Origin: Gimesia sp.
Lineage (GTDB): Bacteria; Planctomycetota; Planctomycetia; Planctomycetales; Planctomycetaceae
DNA length: 64,000 nt
Assembly (NCBI GenBank): GCA_002706765.1
Contig: PAJV01000045.1
Coordinates: 96,689-160,688 of the forward strand
Reading direction: 5' to 3'
Position numbers and translations under genes: made by a program. This document shows, in pieces, positions 63,986 through 64,000 of the stretch (position 1 is the stretch's first letter; every line of letters begins with the position of its first letter). The notes beneath the pieces are model-generated. The model was not told where the DNA came from. It did no database searches and was given only the letters and a program-made list of their open reading frames with translations.

Positions 63986-64000
63986 GTTGGGTATATTCCA

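Larger units (their letters stand above)
62547..64000. other. Gene-free repeat-rich tract
   Basis: About 1.45 kb to the window end with no credible gene. The long minus-strand frame 62361-63326 looks non-coding. From 63160 on it holds several hairpin-forming repeats described separately. The part 62547-63150 could be decayed coding sequence, but I cannot identify a source. Confidence 0.5.

Noticed and set aside
1-64000. CRISPR array, prophage, insertion sequence, rRNA, tmRNA, RNase P RNA
   Set aside because: I looked for regular repeat-spacer patterns, transposase motifs and the conserved cores of these RNAs and saw none.
1-64000. Sigma-54 (-24/-12) promoters
   Set aside because: Despite rpoN and an activator, no TGGCAC-N5-TTGC match with correct spacing was found in an intergenic region.

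Overview
The window reads as a chromosomal segment of a planctomycete, most likely in the Gimesia/Planctomyces group. The grounds are a YTV-domain protein, a Tat-exported DUF1501 protein, a PilM protein followed by two very large glycine-rich pilus-assembly-like proteins, an orphan Nramp-like transporter and moderate GC. The genus is an inference; the phylum-level call is firm. Most of the window is ordinary core genome with fairly long intergenic gaps. I see no prophage, transposase or CRISPR array.

Layout. 1-7.2 kb: a sigma-54 activator, a cysteine-rich outer-membrane-like protein, and a minus-strand pair of a GH38-like protein and cytidylate kinase. 8-14.2 kb: a three-gene pilus assembly operon (PilM-like plus two membrane-anchored Gly/Met-rich proteins). 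14.4-17.1 kb: folC, a DinB-like protein and a small acidic protein. 17.1-23.4 kb: a minus-strand partial Tad (Flp) pilus cluster (pilin, prepilin peptidase, CpaB, secretin, CpaE-like), without the CpaF motor or TadB/C. 24-35 kb: a TMTC-like glycosyltransferase, a GT2, an Nramp-like transporter, an M16 peptidase, a GlpG-like rhomboid and a protease/transglutaminase fusion. 35.8-45.6 kb: csrA, a DUF1501 protein, tRNA-Arg(CCG), a Na/Pi cotransporter, an acyl-CoA dehydrogenase, a YTV protein, a TPR protein and an HtrA protease. 45.8-51.6 kb: thiL, rpoN, and recR-ybaB-dnaX preceded by the SRP RNA gene. 51.7-62.5 kb: amidase, fatty-acid desaturase, a two-component system, DUF2784, SDR, YheT-like hydrolase, an aldehyde dehydrogenase beside an acyl-adenylating enzyme, and a GNAT acetyltransferase. 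62.5-64 kb: a gene-free tract packed with hairpin-forming repeats.

Four observations deserve most attention. (1) A conserved element of about 60 nt occurs four times in intergenic gaps (three on plus, one on minus). It has a short hairpin that tolerates sequence change, an invariant AGACGC block and a GGGACA-like block at a fixed distance; three copies sit beside pilus genes. I do not recognise it. (2) dnaX carries A9 and A10 tracts after codon 421. One extra A (or a -1 slip) at either tract gives an immediate TGA, predicting a short gamma-like form of 425 or 429 residues. (3) An SRP RNA gene with a UAAC (URRC-type) loop, its own promoter and terminator lies upstream of dnaX. (4) A possible 36-residue membrane protein with a strong ribosome binding site lies between the Flp pilin and prepilin peptidase genes.

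How the genes work together: the two pilus loci (PilMNO-like and Tad) probably build separate surface fibres. SRP RNA-dnaX-ybaB-recR is a classic replication/repair/secretion neighbourhood. rpoN and the NtrC-type activator are the sigma-54 components, but I found no convincing -24/-12 promoter to link them to a target here.
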